A stretch of DNA of 64,000 nt from assembly GCF_030296695.1 (NCBI RefSeq), contig NZ_AP027737.1, forward strand, positions 1,860,001 through 1,924,000, in the 5' to 3' direction. The position numbers were made by a program, and so were the translations under genes. This DNA is from Agromyces mangrovi. Its GTDB lineage: Bacteria; Actinomycetota; Actinomycetes; Actinomycetales; Microbacteriaceae. Of this stretch, positions 47,497 through 55,782 are shown one piece after another (position 1 is the stretch's first letter; each line of letters starts with the position of its first letter). The notes under the pieces were generated by a model, which did not search any database, had not been told where the DNA came from, and was given only the letters and a program-made list of their open reading frames with translations.

Positions 47497-47553
47497 CGAG
47501 TCGTCATGAAGTGTCGCTATCGCGCGGGCGAAGCGACAGTTCGTGACGACTCG
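47497..47553. repeat. Palindromic element, CGAGTCGTCATG family copy 1
   Basis: Arms at 47497-47518 and 47532-47553 match at 20 of 22 positions around a 13-base loop. The element lies between lldD and lldR and the right arm is read as the last codons of lldR (RESSRTVASPAR). The element at 51881-51938 has nearly the same arms: 19 of 21 bases agree on the left and 20 of 21 on the right. Confidence 0.75.
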
Positions 47554-48344
47554 CGGCCCGGGGCGGGGTCGGGGGTCGGGGTGGGGGAAGGCTGGGCGGG
47601 GGAGGTCTGGTCGGGTGTCGGGAGCAGGGACTCCGCGTAGTACCCGGCGATGTGGTCGCGGATGCGCGCCTCGGCGTCGGCCGAATCGCCGCGCTCGATG
47701 GCGTGGAGGATCTCGCGGTGCTCGTGCCGCAGCCGGTCTGCCGTCTCGCCCCAGTCGCGGATGTGCGGCACGCCCTCGAGCACGTACCCTTCGATCGCGC
47801 TGCGCAGGCCGGCCATCATCGCGGTGATCACCTGGTTGCCGGATGCCTCGGCCAGCGCCACGTGGAACTGCGCGTCGAGCACGAGGAACTCGTCGGGGTC
47901 GAGCCCCGGGGGCTCCATCGCCTCGAGCAGCTGGAGCGCGTCGGAGAGGTCGTGGTCGTGCACCGCGGCGGCGAGCTCGGCGGCGACGGATGCCTCGAGC
48001 AGCAGCCTCGCGCGCACGACGTCGTCGACCGGGAAGCCCTGTGCCGCCACCTGCAGGCGCATGAGCGCCGACATGCCGCCGCGCGGGGTGGCGACGATGA
48101 TCGCGCCGGCGTTCGGGCCCGAGCCGGACCGGGTGCGGATGAGCCCGAGCACCTCGAGCACGCGGAACGCCTCGCGCACGCTCGACCGGCCGACGCCGAG
48201 GTCGGTCGAGAGCTGACGCTCCCCGGGGAGCCGGTCGCCGGGCTGGAGCGATCCGTCGAGGAGTGCGCGCTCGACGTGCTCGAGCACGGTCTTCCAGGCG
48301 CGCGGCGATTCCGTCTCTGGCGGGGTGCCGGGCGTCGTCGTCAC
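47517..48344 (-). CDS. FadR-type GntR regulator of lactate oxidation (LldR-like)
   Basis: A 275-residue FCD-domain GntR protein: RLPGERQLSTDLGVGRSSVREA in the winged helix, then FCD residues DAQFHVALAEASGNQVI and HREILHAIERGDSADAEARI. Its C-terminal 30 residues are Pro/Thr-rich and end in the palindrome at 47497-47553. The start at GTG 48344 follows GAGGAGC. A TNGTNNNACNA site (48361-48371) typical of LldR lies at its promoter. It is read just upstream of lldD. Confidence 0.88.
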   Translation of the reverse strand: MTTTPGTPPETESPRAWKTVLEHVERALLDGSLQPGDRLPGERQLSTDLGVGRSSVREAFRVLEVLGLIRTRSGSGPNAGAIIVATPRGGMSALMRLQVAAQGFPVDDVVRARLLLEASVAAELAAAVHDHDLSDALQLLEAMEPPGLDPDEFLVLDAQFHVALAEASGNQVITAMMAGLRSAIEGYVLEGVPHIRDWGETADRLRHEHREILHAIERGDSADAEARIRDHIAGYYAESLLPTPDQTSPAQPSPTPTPDPAPGRESSRTVASPAR

Positions 48345-48357
48345 GGGTGCTCCTCGG

Positions 48358-48395
48358 GTGTGGTCCGACCATGGTACACCGAGGTCAGACCACAC
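48358..48395. promoter_or_regulatory. LldR-type operator and promoter
   Basis: TGGTCCGACCA (48361-48371) fits the FadR/LldR consensus TNGTNNNACNA. A second, imperfect site, AGGTCAGACCA, follows at 48382-48392. The outer arms GTGTGGTCCGACC (48358-48370) and GGTCAGACCACAC (48383-48395) match at 12 of 13. The minus-strand -10 TACCAT (48371-48376) lies between the sites, so binding would block lldR and lldD. Confidence 0.75.
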
Positions 48396-48540
48396 ACCAC
48401 CCTCGGCCGCCATGTGCCGGGAACTCGGTTGCCGGGTGGCGCGGGTGCGCAGTAGAGTTGCCGCGAGGCCAGATCATCGCGGTGAGTCTGGAAGTGAGCC
48501 CGGGAGTTCCTGCAGATTGCGGGGCCCGGGCTTCGCGCTG

Positions 48541-49140
48541 TCAGTAGCCCTTGTTCGTGGGGACCAGCTGGATCTGATGCCGCAATGTCTCGAAGTACGA
48601 CTCGTCTCCACGGTCGCGTTCGTTGACTGCTCCGCTCACCGCGTCGGGGATCCAGAGCATCGCTTCCTCGGGGCCCGGCAAGTGATCGACCTTCAGCGGC
48701 GACTGCAGCACCCTTCGCGATCGCAAGGCATCGAACATCCGACGGTCGCGATTGTCGTCTGCGGGACCGCGTGACTCGAACATGGCCGCGTCCACGAGCT
48801 GCAGGCCCTGCAGCTCCCAGGCGAGCATTTCGATGCAGCTCCGCCTCACGCGTTCCGGGCTCTCTCCTGCCGTCGAGTCCTGGTAGACGATCCAATGCAT
48901 CAGATCGAGTCGGCCGATCATGTCGATCAGGTCGCGTCGTGCGGAGGCGACCGATTCGTTCCAGTGGAGCTTGCTGCGGTTCTTCGGGAGCAGCCGCAAC
49001 AGCTCCTCCCGCATCGGGTCGCAGTCAGCGGAGAACGGGATTGTGGCGGTCAGCATGAACCTGAGCCCGCTCCCGGTGCCGCCGAGCTGGGACTCGTCGA
49101 TGAACGCAGTGACCACGCCGCAATGCTCCCAGTGGCGCAC
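48541..49140 (-). CDS. DUF3800-like protein of lower GC content
   Basis: A 199-residue protein whose N-terminal GVVTAFIDESQLGGTGSGLRF has the FIDES motif of DUF3800 proteins, which have an RNase-H-like fold and are often linked to defence or mobile elements. Other parts: KLHWNESVASARRDLID, WIVYQDSTAGESPERVR, LWIPDAVSGAVNERDRGD. Codon choice is less GC-biased than in its neighbours, which suggests horizontal origin. Start uncertain: GTG at 49140 or GTG at 49116. It has no operon partner. Confidence 0.6.
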   Translation of the reverse strand: MRHWEHCGVVTAFIDESQLGGTGSGLRFMLTATIPFSADCDPMREELLRLLPKNRSKLHWNESVASARRDLIDMIGRLDLMHWIVYQDSTAGESPERVRRSCIEMLAWELQGLQLVDAAMFESRGPADDNRDRRMFDALRSRRVLQSPLKVDHLPGPEEAMLWIPDAVSGAVNERDRGDESYFETLRHQIQLVPTNKGY

Positions 49141-49182
49141 GACATGGCGGCGTGAGAGCGCTGCCCTGCGGGAAGCGTGGCG

Positions 49183-49878
49183 CTACCAGCCCCCGTGGGC
49201 GAGTCCGGTCTCGTAGGCGATGATGACCGCCTGCACGCGGTCGCGAGCGCCGAGCTTGGCGAGGAGGCGACCGATGTGGGTCTTCACCGTCGTCTCCGAG
49301 ACGTAGAGCTCGCGTGCGATCTCGCCGTTGGTGCGGCCGCGCGCCACGAGCGCGAGCACCTCGCGTTCGCGATCGGTCAGCGACGCGAGCACCGAGGGCG
49401 ACGCCGTCGCGCGCGGGCGAGCGACGAACGTCTCGATCATGCGTCGCGTGACGGCCGGCGCGAGGAGCGAGTCGCCTGCGTGCACGGCCCGGATGCCTGC
49501 GACGAGCAGCTCGGGTGGCACGTCCTTCAGGAGGAATCCGCTCGCACCCGCCTGCAGCGCGTCGTACACGTACTCGTCCAGGTCGAACGTCGTGAGCATC
49601 ACGACGCGGCCGGTCGCGACGGGATCGTCGGTGATCGCGCGGGTCGCCGAGATGCCGTCCATCCGTGGCATCCGCACGTCCATCAGCACCACGTCGGGCG
49701 CGAGTGCGTGCGCCGCCTCGACCGCCTGCGCGCCGTCGACCACCTCGCCGACCACCTCGAGGTCGGGTTCGATCTCGAGGATCATCCGGAACCCGGTGCG
49801 CACGAGCGCCTGGTCGTCGGCGATGAGTACGCGGATCGGGCCCTCGTCGCGGGGCATCGGGCCGCTGCCCGGAGTCAT
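49183..49878 (-). CDS. NarL/LuxR family response regulator
   Basis: A 231-residue response regulator: receiver domain [18 protein letters not shown] with the phosphorylated Asp in [14 protein letters not shown] and [19 protein letters not shown]; LuxR-type DNA-binding domain [18 protein letters not shown] and [20 protein letters not shown]. The ATG overlaps the stop of the histidine kinase (ATGA). The upstream in-frame extension is Arg/Ala-rich and unlikely. The two form a DesKR/LiaRS-like pair. Confidence 0.92.
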   Translation of the reverse strand: MTPGSGPMPRDEGPIRVLIADDQALVRTGFRMILEIEPDLEVVGEVVDGAQAVEAAHALAPDVVLMDVRMPRMDGISATRAITDDPVATGRVVMLTTFDLDEYVYDALQAGASGFLLKDVPPELLVAGIRAVHAGDSLLAPAVTRRMIETFVARPRATASPSVLASLTDREREVLALVARGRTNGEIARELYVSETTVKTHIGRLLAKLGARDRVQAVIIAYETGLAHGGW

Positions 49879-51005
49879 GGCGCCGACCAGGGCAGCTCGG
49901 CGCGCAGCTCGCACCCGCCCTCGGCCCCGGGCCCGAACGTCAGTGTTCCCGAGTGGAGTGCCACGCGTTCGCGCAGGCCCGCGAGGCCGGCCCCGAACGC
50001 CTGCGCGTCGACCGGCCCAGCCCCGTCGTCGCGGACGAGCAGCGTGAGCGCATGCTCGCCGTAGTCGACCTCCACCGCCGCACGCGTCGCACCGGTGGCG
50101 TGGCGCATGGCGTTCGTGAGGCCCTCCTGCACGACCCGGAACGCCGCGATGTCGAGCGCGACGGGGAGGTCGCGGGCCGCTCCCGTCGTGCGGATCGTGA
50201 CCGGCAGGCCGGCGGCCGTCACCCGGTCGGCCACCCGGCCGACCGTGTCGAGACCCGGCGGCGGCTCACGGGTGGCTGCCTCGTCGGTGCGGAGCACGCC
50301 CACGAGTCGCCGCATCTCCGCCAGCGACTCGCGCCCGACCGCCTCGACCGCTTCCAACGCGGTGCGCTCCGTCGTCTGCTCGGGCTCGAGCCGGCGGCGC
50401 ACGGCCGCGGCCTGCACGGTCATCACCGAGAGGCCGTGTCCGACGACGTCGTGCAGCTCGCGGGCGATGCGGTTCCGCTCCTCCGCGACGGCGCGCGCCT
50501 CTCGTTCGGCGCGCTCGGTCCGCCGCTGGTCGCGGACCGTGACGGTCGTCCGCACCAGTGCCCCGACCAGCCAGGCGATGACGCACGGTGCGAACCAGAC
50601 CAGCGCGGAGAGCCGGTCGTCGAGCGTCGCGTTCAGCGGGTCGGTCCACGCCCACCCCGCCCAGAACGCGCCGCCGATCGCGAGCCCCCAGAGCGACGCG
50701 GGCATGGGCGTGAGCCGCCCGACGGTGTAGATCGCGACCATCGGAACGAGCACGATCGCGTAGCCCTCCGGGGCTCCGAACAGTGCGAACTCGGCGAGCA
50801 GCACGCCGGCGACGGCGGCGAGCACGGCGAGCGGGTGCCTCCGGCGAACGACCAGCAGGAGCGCGGCGGCGCCGAACGCGGTGGCGCGCGCCCAGTCGGG
50901 GCCCGGCGCGCTGATCGCACCGATCCCGGCCCACGCCTCGAGCTGCCCGAGCAGGAGCAGGATCGCGGCGATCGCGACGTCGAGGGTGCGGATTCGGGGC
51001 CTCAC
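49875..51005 (-). CDS. Histidine kinase of the NarX/DesK type
   Basis: A 376-residue sensor kinase with about five hydrophobic helices in the first 150 residues, then a coiled helix with the phosphorylated His in [19 protein letters not shown] and the ATPase domain ending DNAG-like ([33 protein letters not shown]). No extracellular sensor domain is seen, so the membrane part itself may sense lipids or stress. GTG 51005 follows TAGCAT by six bases. It is divergent from the membrane protein at 51207. Confidence 0.9.
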   Translation of the reverse strand: MRPRIRTLDVAIAAILLLLGQLEAWAGIGAISAPGPDWARATAFGAAALLLVVRRRHPLAVLAAVAGVLLAEFALFGAPEGYAIVLVPMVAIYTVGRLTPMPASLWGLAIGGAFWAGWAWTDPLNATLDDRLSALVWFAPCVIAWLVGALVRTTVTVRDQRRTERAEREARAVAEERNRIARELHDVVGHGLSVMTVQAAAVRRRLEPEQTTERTALEAVEAVGRESLAEMRRLVGVLRTDEAATREPPPGLDTVGRVADRVTAAGLPVTIRTTGAARDLPVALDIAAFRVVQEGLTNAMRHATGATRAAVEVDYGEHALTLLVRDDGAGPVDAQAFGAGLAGLRERVALHSGTLTFGPGAEGGCELRAELPWSAP

Positions 51006-51206
51006 GAACGGATGCTACGCCCGCCGTGCCGGGCCGCACATCCTCCCACGGGAGGACACGCCGGTTCCGCCCATGGTCCACGGGTTCCGTGCCCCCGGAC
51101 GACGACCGGTCGCATCCGCCTTCCTAGCCTCGGTGCCGACACCACATCGCACCACCCCATCGAGTACGAACCATTCGACGAGCAGGAACCGACAAGGAGC
51201 ATCGAC

Positions 51207-51869
51207 ATGATCACCGACACCATCACCGCCGAGCGGCCCGCCACCCGGCCGGTCGCCCCGCGCCGCGCGCGCCTGATCGCGACCCTCGCCTGGGTCTTCG
51301 CCGCGATCGGCACGGTCGCCGGGCAGCTCCACGCGCTGAGCCGTGCGGCCGCCCACCCCGAGGACCTCGCCTCCCCGTTGCTCGCGGCGTGGGCGGTGCC
51401 CGCGATGGATGCGCTGCGGCCGCTCCTCGCGTGGGGCGACCCGAACTTCGTCTACTGGACCTACGGCAAGATCTGGCTGCCCGTGTGCCTCGCATTCGTG
51501 GCGGCCGCCGTGCTCGCCTTCCGTGCCCGCGGCCCCGTCGGCGCAGAGCGTGTGCTCTGGATCGTGCAGCTCGGCGCGTACGTGCTGCTCACGATCTCGC
51601 TGACCGGCGACTACTACACGCCCTGGACCGACGCCTTCTTCCTCGTCGGGCTGGTGGCCGCGTTCGTGATCGGCCTCGGCGGCATCGCGCTCGGCATCGT
51701 GCTGCTCCGTCGCGGGTTCCGTCCGCGCACGACGGCGTGGCTGCTCATCGCGTTCCTGCCGGGCTTCTTCGTCATCACCGAGGTCACGTCGATGGGCAGC
51801 GTCATGCTGCCGCTGATGTGGGGCTGGGCGCTCGCCGCCGAGTCCGTCGCCCGCCGCTCGGCCCCCTGA
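51207..51869 (+). CDS. Membrane protein divergent from the two-component system
   Basis: A 220-residue protein with about five hydrophobic helices after a cytoplasmic N terminus of 30 residues. LATLAWVFAAIGTVAGQLHAL, WTYGKIWLPVCLAFVAAAV and GDYYTPWTDAFFLVGLVAAF are recognisable stretches; no family assigned. AAGGAG precedes the ATG. Its promoter region is shared with the histidine kinase, so it is a likely target of the response regulator (inference). Confidence 0.72.
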   Translation: MITDTITAERPATRPVAPRRARLIATLAWVFAAIGTVAGQLHALSRAAAHPEDLASPLLAAWAVPAMDALRPLLAWGDPNFVYWTYGKIWLPVCLAFVAAAVLAFRARGPVGAERVLWIVQLGAYVLLTISLTGDYYTPWTDAFFLVGLVAAFVIGLGGIALGIVLLRRGFRPRTTAWLLIAFLPGFFVITEVTSMGSVMLPLMWGWALAAESVARRSAP

Positions 51870-51880
51870 CCGCGGGTCCG

Positions 51881-51938
51881 CGAGTCGTCATGGACTGTCG
51901 CTTCGGAGTGCGCCGAGGCGACAGTTCGTCACGACTCG
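51881..51938. repeat. Palindromic element, CGAGTCGTCATG family copy 2
   Basis: Arms 51881-51906 and 51913-51938 match at 22 of 26 positions around a six-base loop, between the stops of two convergent genes. It is a close sister of the element at 47497-47553, 4.4 kb away. Together they define a dispersed palindromic repeat. Confidence 0.75.
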
Positions 51939-51956
51939 ACGAAGGGGGCAGCGCCG

Positions 51957-52876
51957 TCAGGTGCGCAGCACCACGTTCTCGGGCTCCTCGCCCGCGAGCA
52001 GGTGCGCCACCTGGCGGCGCACGAGCGCGGCCATGCGGGGCAGCATCGCGCTCGACGCGCCGCCGACGTGCGGGCTGAGCAGCACGTCGGGTGATGCGAA
52101 GAGCGGATGCCCGTCGGGCAGCGGCTCCGGATCGACGACGTCGAGCGCGAAGCGCAGCCGGCCGGCGTGCGCGAGGATCGCGTCGGTGTCGGCGACCGGT
52201 CCGCGGCCGACGTTCACGACGAGCGCGTCGTCGGGCAGCGCGCCGAGGAACGCGTCGTCGACGAGGCCCCCGTCGCATCCGACAGTGGCAGCCCGACGAT
52301 GACGATCTCGGCGTCGGGCAGCAGCTCGTGCAGGTCGTCGATGCCGTGCACGTACCCGCGTTCGGTCTCGCGTGCGCGGCTCGCGACGCGCGTGACCCGC
52401 GCCTCGAACGGCAGCAGGCGGTCCTCGATGGCGACGCCGACGCCGCCGTACCCGACGAGCAGCACGCGCCGGTCGGCGAGGCTCGGCAGGGCGACCGGCG
52501 CCCAACGGCCCTCGGCGGCGGCTCGCACGAACCGGGGGATGCCGCGCTGCGCGGCGAGCACGAGGGCGAGCGCGAGCTCGGCGGTCGAGGTCTCGTGCAC
52601 GGTCGTCGCGTTGGCGAACACGTGACCGGCCGGCAGCACGTCGGCGACCCCGTCGTAGCCGATCGACTGGCTCTGCACGAGGCGCACGGGCACCCCGTCG
52701 AGCGCGGCGAGCACCGCGTTGCCACCCATGTACGGCGGCACGACGAGGTCGAGCCCGTCCGCCGGGGGCGGCCCGGTGAAGTCCCACTCGAGCACCCCCA
52801 CCCCCTCGGGCAGTGGGCCCAGCGCATCGCGCAGGGTGGCGTCGGGCACGGTCACGGTGAGTACGGCGTCGGTCAC
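51957..52876 (-). pseudogene. D-2-hydroxyacid dehydrogenase family protein, frameshifted
   Basis: A protein of about 307 residues in two frames. The first has GVPVRLVQSQSIGYDGVADV and the Rossmann fold DRRVLLVGYGGVGVAIEDRL; the second has GLVDDAFLGALPDDALVVNVGRG and LRFALDVVDPEPLPDGHPL with the catalytic His in LSPHVGGAS. This is the 2-hydroxyacid dehydrogenase family with an NAD(P) site; substrate unknown. One base is missing in the C run 52267-52271 (plus strand). The gene may be intact if this is an error. Confidence 0.8.
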
Positions 52877-52916
52877 CCGGCCATTCTCCCGCAGCCGTCG
52901 GCGGTGCGGCCCGCGC

Positions 52917-53882
52917 TCAGCCCTTGCGCGGCCGGATGCGCACGCGGTTCTGGCCGGTCGTCTCGTCGAGCTCGACCACGCCGCCGCGCGACTTCAGGAA
53001 GTCGGTGAACGACCCGAAGCCGAGTCGCCGCTCCTGGAACCCGGGGTCCATGCGCAGCATCTGGTTCTTCACCGCGCCGGACGGCTGCCACTCCTCGTCG
53101 TTCTTCGCGCGCAGCAGCTCGAGCGCCTTGATCAGCAGGCGGCCCGGGTTGCGGGTCGACGGGGTCGATCCGTCATCGGATGCCCCGGAGTCGTCGTCGC
53201 CCGACGATGCGGCGCCCTTCTTCCGGCCGTTGCCCGTGCCGCCCGTGGCATCCTTCGACCCCTTCGACGTCTTCGCCGCCGCAGCCTCCTCCTCGGCCGC
53301 CCGCTCGTCCTCGTCGACGTCGGCGTCGGTCTGGAGCAGCGCGTCGTAGTCGGCGAACTCGTCGCACGCGGCCGTCAGCGCCCGGCTCGTGCCGCCGGCG
53401 ACGCCGATGCCGACGACGTAGCGGCTGAGGCGCTTGCAGCGCTGCGCGAGCGCGACGTAGTCGGAGTCGCCGGCGACGATGACCACGTGGGTGAGGTCGT
53501 CGAGGCGGAACAGGTCTTCCACGGCGTCGACCGCGAGGCGGATGTCGGCGCCGTTCTTCGTCGCCGACAGGGGGAAGAGCTGCACGAGGTCGACGGCGCG
53601 GTCGATGAGCTGGCTGCGGTAGCTGGCGTTGACCGGGTTCGACCAGTCGGCGTAGGCGCGCGCGACGGCGATGGTGCCGAAGGTGGCGGCGAAGTCGAGC
53701 ACGGCGTCGACGTCGACCGTGGCGGCCTCGAGCTTCGTCGCGGTCTCGGCCTTCGCGGTCGACGAGCGCCTGCCGGTGTCGCGCCGGTAGGACATGTCGC
53801 CGTGCAGCTGGTCGTACCGCGAGATGACGATGTTGTCGAAGTCGAGGTAGATGGCGACGCGGGGTTCTGCGGTGGTGGGCAT
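52917..53882 (-). CDS. NYN domain RNase with C-terminal OST-HTH/LOTUS-like domain
   Basis: A 321-residue protein. The NYN (PIN-like) nuclease domain shows VAIYLDFDNIVISRYDQLH, the metal-binding THVVIVAGDSDYVALAQRC and VVGIGVAGGTSRALTAACDEF. After a charged Ala/Lys/Glu/Ser linker (about residues 195-255) an OST-HTH domain follows (PGRLLIKALELLRAKNDEEW, FGSFTDFLKSRGGVV). Such proteins process or degrade RNA. It stands alone on the minus strand. Confidence 0.88.
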   Translation of the reverse strand: MPTTAEPRVAIYLDFDNIVISRYDQLHGDMSYRRDTGRRSSTAKAETATKLEAATVDVDAVLDFAATFGTIAVARAYADWSNPVNASYRSQLIDRAVDLVQLFPLSATKNGADIRLAVDAVEDLFRLDDLTHVVIVAGDSDYVALAQRCKRLSRYVVGIGVAGGTSRALTAACDEFADYDALLQTDADVDEDERAAEEEAAAAKTSKGSKDATGGTGNGRKKGAASSGDDDSGASDDGSTPSTRNPGRLLIKALELLRAKNDEEWQPSGAVKNQMLRMDPGFQERRLGFGSFTDFLKSRGGVVELDETTGQNRVRIRPRKG

Positions 53883-54011
53883 GGAGGCCTTTCGTCGCGT
53901 GCGGGCTCGTCCCCGAGCCTACGCGCCCGCGGCGACCCTTTCGCCCGGGAATACCCGTGGCGCGCCGACGTTGCCGAAGGGGACGCACGACGTTCGACAC
54001 GAGGGAGTTCC

Positions 54012-54977
54012 ATGACCGAGACCGCGCAGGCCACCCGCATCCGCATCGCCGACTCCGACCTCGAGGTGTTCCCGCTGAACCTCGGTGGAAACGTCTTCGG
54101 CTGGACCGCCGATGTCGCGGCGTCCGAGGCGGTGCTCGACGGCTACGTCGCGGCGGGCGGCAACTTCGTCGACACGGCGGACGCGTACTCGGCCTGGGCG
54201 CCCGGACACACCGGCGGCGAGAGCGAGACGGTCATCGGCGACTGGATGCGCACCCGCGGCAACCGCGACGACGTGGTCGTCGCGACCAAGCTCAGCCAGC
54301 ACCCCGAGTTCCGCGGGCTCGCCGCCGACAACGTGCGCGCAGCCGCCGACGCGTCGCTGCAGCGCCTCGGCACCGACCGCATCGACCTCTACTACGCGCA
54401 CTACGACGACGCATCCGTGCCGCTCGAGGAGACGGTCGGCGCGCTCTCTGCGCTGGTCGACGCCGGCAAGGTGCGCGCGATCGGCATCTCGAACTACACG
54501 CCGGAGCGCATCGACGAGTGGTTCGAGGTCACCGCGGCGAACGGCTTCCACCGCGCCGTGGCGCTGCAGCCGCACTACAACCTCGTCGAGCGCGACTTCG
54601 AGCACGGCCTGCGCGAGCGCGCCGAGCGAGAAGGCCTCGCCGTGTTCACCTACTTCTCGCTCGCGAAGGGCTTCCTCGCGGGCACGTACCGCACTGCGTC
54701 GGACGCCGCCGCGCCCGGCGCCAGCCCGCGCGCCGCCGCCGCGGCGTCGTACCTCGACGACCGCGGGGCACGCGTGCTCGCCGCGCTCGACCGCATCGCC
54801 GCCGTGCACGGCGTGCCCGTGGCATCCGTCGCCCTCGCCTGGCTGCGCGTGCAGCCGACCGTGGTCGCGCCGATCGCGAGCGCGCGGAACACGGCGCAGC
54901 TGCCCGCGCTCGTCGCATCGGCGACGCTCGAGCTGGGCGCCGACGAGCTGGCCGAGCTGTCGGCGGCGACGGCGTAG
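54012..54977 (+). CDS. Aldo/keto reductase
   Basis: A 321-residue AKR: LEVFPLNLGGNVFGWTAD, catalytic Asp/Tyr in FVDTADAYSAWAPGHTGGES, VVATKLSQHP, SLQRLGTDRIDLYYAHYDD and the C-terminal APIASARNTAQL region. It is only distantly related to the AKR at 41234. GAGGGAG before the ATG. The TetR gene 69 bases downstream on the same strand, with a palindrome in between, may regulate it. Confidence 0.9.
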   Translation: MTETAQATRIRIADSDLEVFPLNLGGNVFGWTADVAASEAVLDGYVAAGGNFVDTADAYSAWAPGHTGGESETVIGDWMRTRGNRDDVVVATKLSQHPEFRGLAADNVRAAADASLQRLGTDRIDLYYAHYDDASVPLEETVGALSALVDAGKVRAIGISNYTPERIDEWFEVTAANGFHRAVALQPHYNLVERDFEHGLRERAEREGLAVFTYFSLAKGFLAGTYRTASDAAAPGASPRAAAAASYLDDRGARVLAALDRIAAVHGVPVASVALAWLRVQPTVVAPIASARNTAQLPALVASATLELGADELAELSAATA

Positions 54978-55017
54978 GGGTACCGCGGGGAGGGTGGCCG
55001 CGTCAACCGGCCACGCT

Positions 55018-55029
55018 CGACACCTGTCG
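55018..55029. promoter_or_regulatory. Short TetR-type operator
   Basis: CGACA-CC-TGTCG is a perfect inverted repeat placed five bases before the TAGACT -10 (55035-55040) of the leaderless TetR gene. A second inverted repeat, GTGGCCG/CGGCCAC (54994-55014), precedes it. Autoregulation is inferred. Confidence 0.4.
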
Positions 55030-55046
55030 GGTAATAGACTGAGGAT

Positions 55047-55715
55047 GTGTCAGCACCTACCCGACCGCTGCGCCGCGATGCCGCCCTGAACCGCGAACGC
55101 CTCCTCGACGAGGCCGAGCGGTACTTCGCCGAGGCCGGCATCGACGCGTCGCTGCACGAACTCGCCGAACGCACGGGCGTGGGCATCGGCACCCTGTACC
55201 GGCGCTTCCCGACCTACGCCGACCTGATCCGCGCGCTCTACGATCGCGCCGCCGAGCGCATCGACGTCGTCATGACCGAGCTCGCCGACCTCGACTCGGG
55301 CTGGGACCAGGTGGTCGCCTTCCTCGACGGCAACCTCGCGATCCTCGTCGACTACCCGGCCACGCCCGCGGTGCTGCACCGCATGTCGGAGCTCGACCCC
55401 GACTACCGCCCCGGCGTGCGCTGGGAGGAGGCGGTCCGGGCCTTCGTGGCGCGCGCCCACGACGAGGGGTCGCTGCGCGAGGACGTCACGGGCACCGACC
55501 TCGGCATGCTGCCGCTCGCGATGGCGAGCGTGCTGCGCTTCCCGCAGCCGCAGCGCGGCGTCGCCCTGGCCCGCTACCGTCGCATCACGCTCGACGGCCT
55601 GCGCGCGTCGGAGGCCACCCAGCCGATGCCCACCGAGCCGTTCACGACCGACGACCTGAACACCGCGGTGCACGGGCGCACGGCCGATCACCCGACGCGC
55701 GCCGAGCGCACCTGA
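55047..55715 (+). CDS. TetR/AcrR family regulator
   Basis: A 222-residue TetR protein: NRERLLDEAERYFAEAGIDAS, LHELAERTGVGIGTLYRRFP (recognition helix), and a C-terminal part with TPAVLHRMSELDPDYRPG and a disordered tail. The ligand is unknown. GTG 55047 lies six bases after the TAGACT hexamer, so the message is leaderless. It lies downstream of an aldo/keto reductase and convergent to the serine hydrolase. Confidence 0.87.
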   Translation: MSAPTRPLRRDAALNRERLLDEAERYFAEAGIDASLHELAERTGVGIGTLYRRFPTYADLIRALYDRAAERIDVVMTELADLDSGWDQVVAFLDGNLAILVDYPATPAVLHRMSELDPDYRPGVRWEEAVRAFVARAHDEGSLREDVTGTDLGMLPLAMASVLRFPQPQRGVALARYRRITLDGLRASEATQPMPTEPFTTDDLNTAVHGRTADHPTRAERT

Positions 55716-55782
55716 CGCGGTCTCGGGCGGTGGCAGGGCGGCGGATGCCTCGAGCCGGACGCCGCCCGACGCACCGAGCGCC

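Noticed and set aside
47497..47553. Attachment sites or integron-like recombination sites for the palindromic elements.
   Set aside because: No integrase or mobile gene is near, and the arms vary together as in a hairpin rather than as in core recombination sites.
48345..48540. A tRNA-like or small-RNA gene between the LldR operator and the DUF3800-like gene.
   Set aside because: No cloverleaf with a correct acceptor stem and anticodon loop could be drawn; I see only the operator and non-coding DNA.
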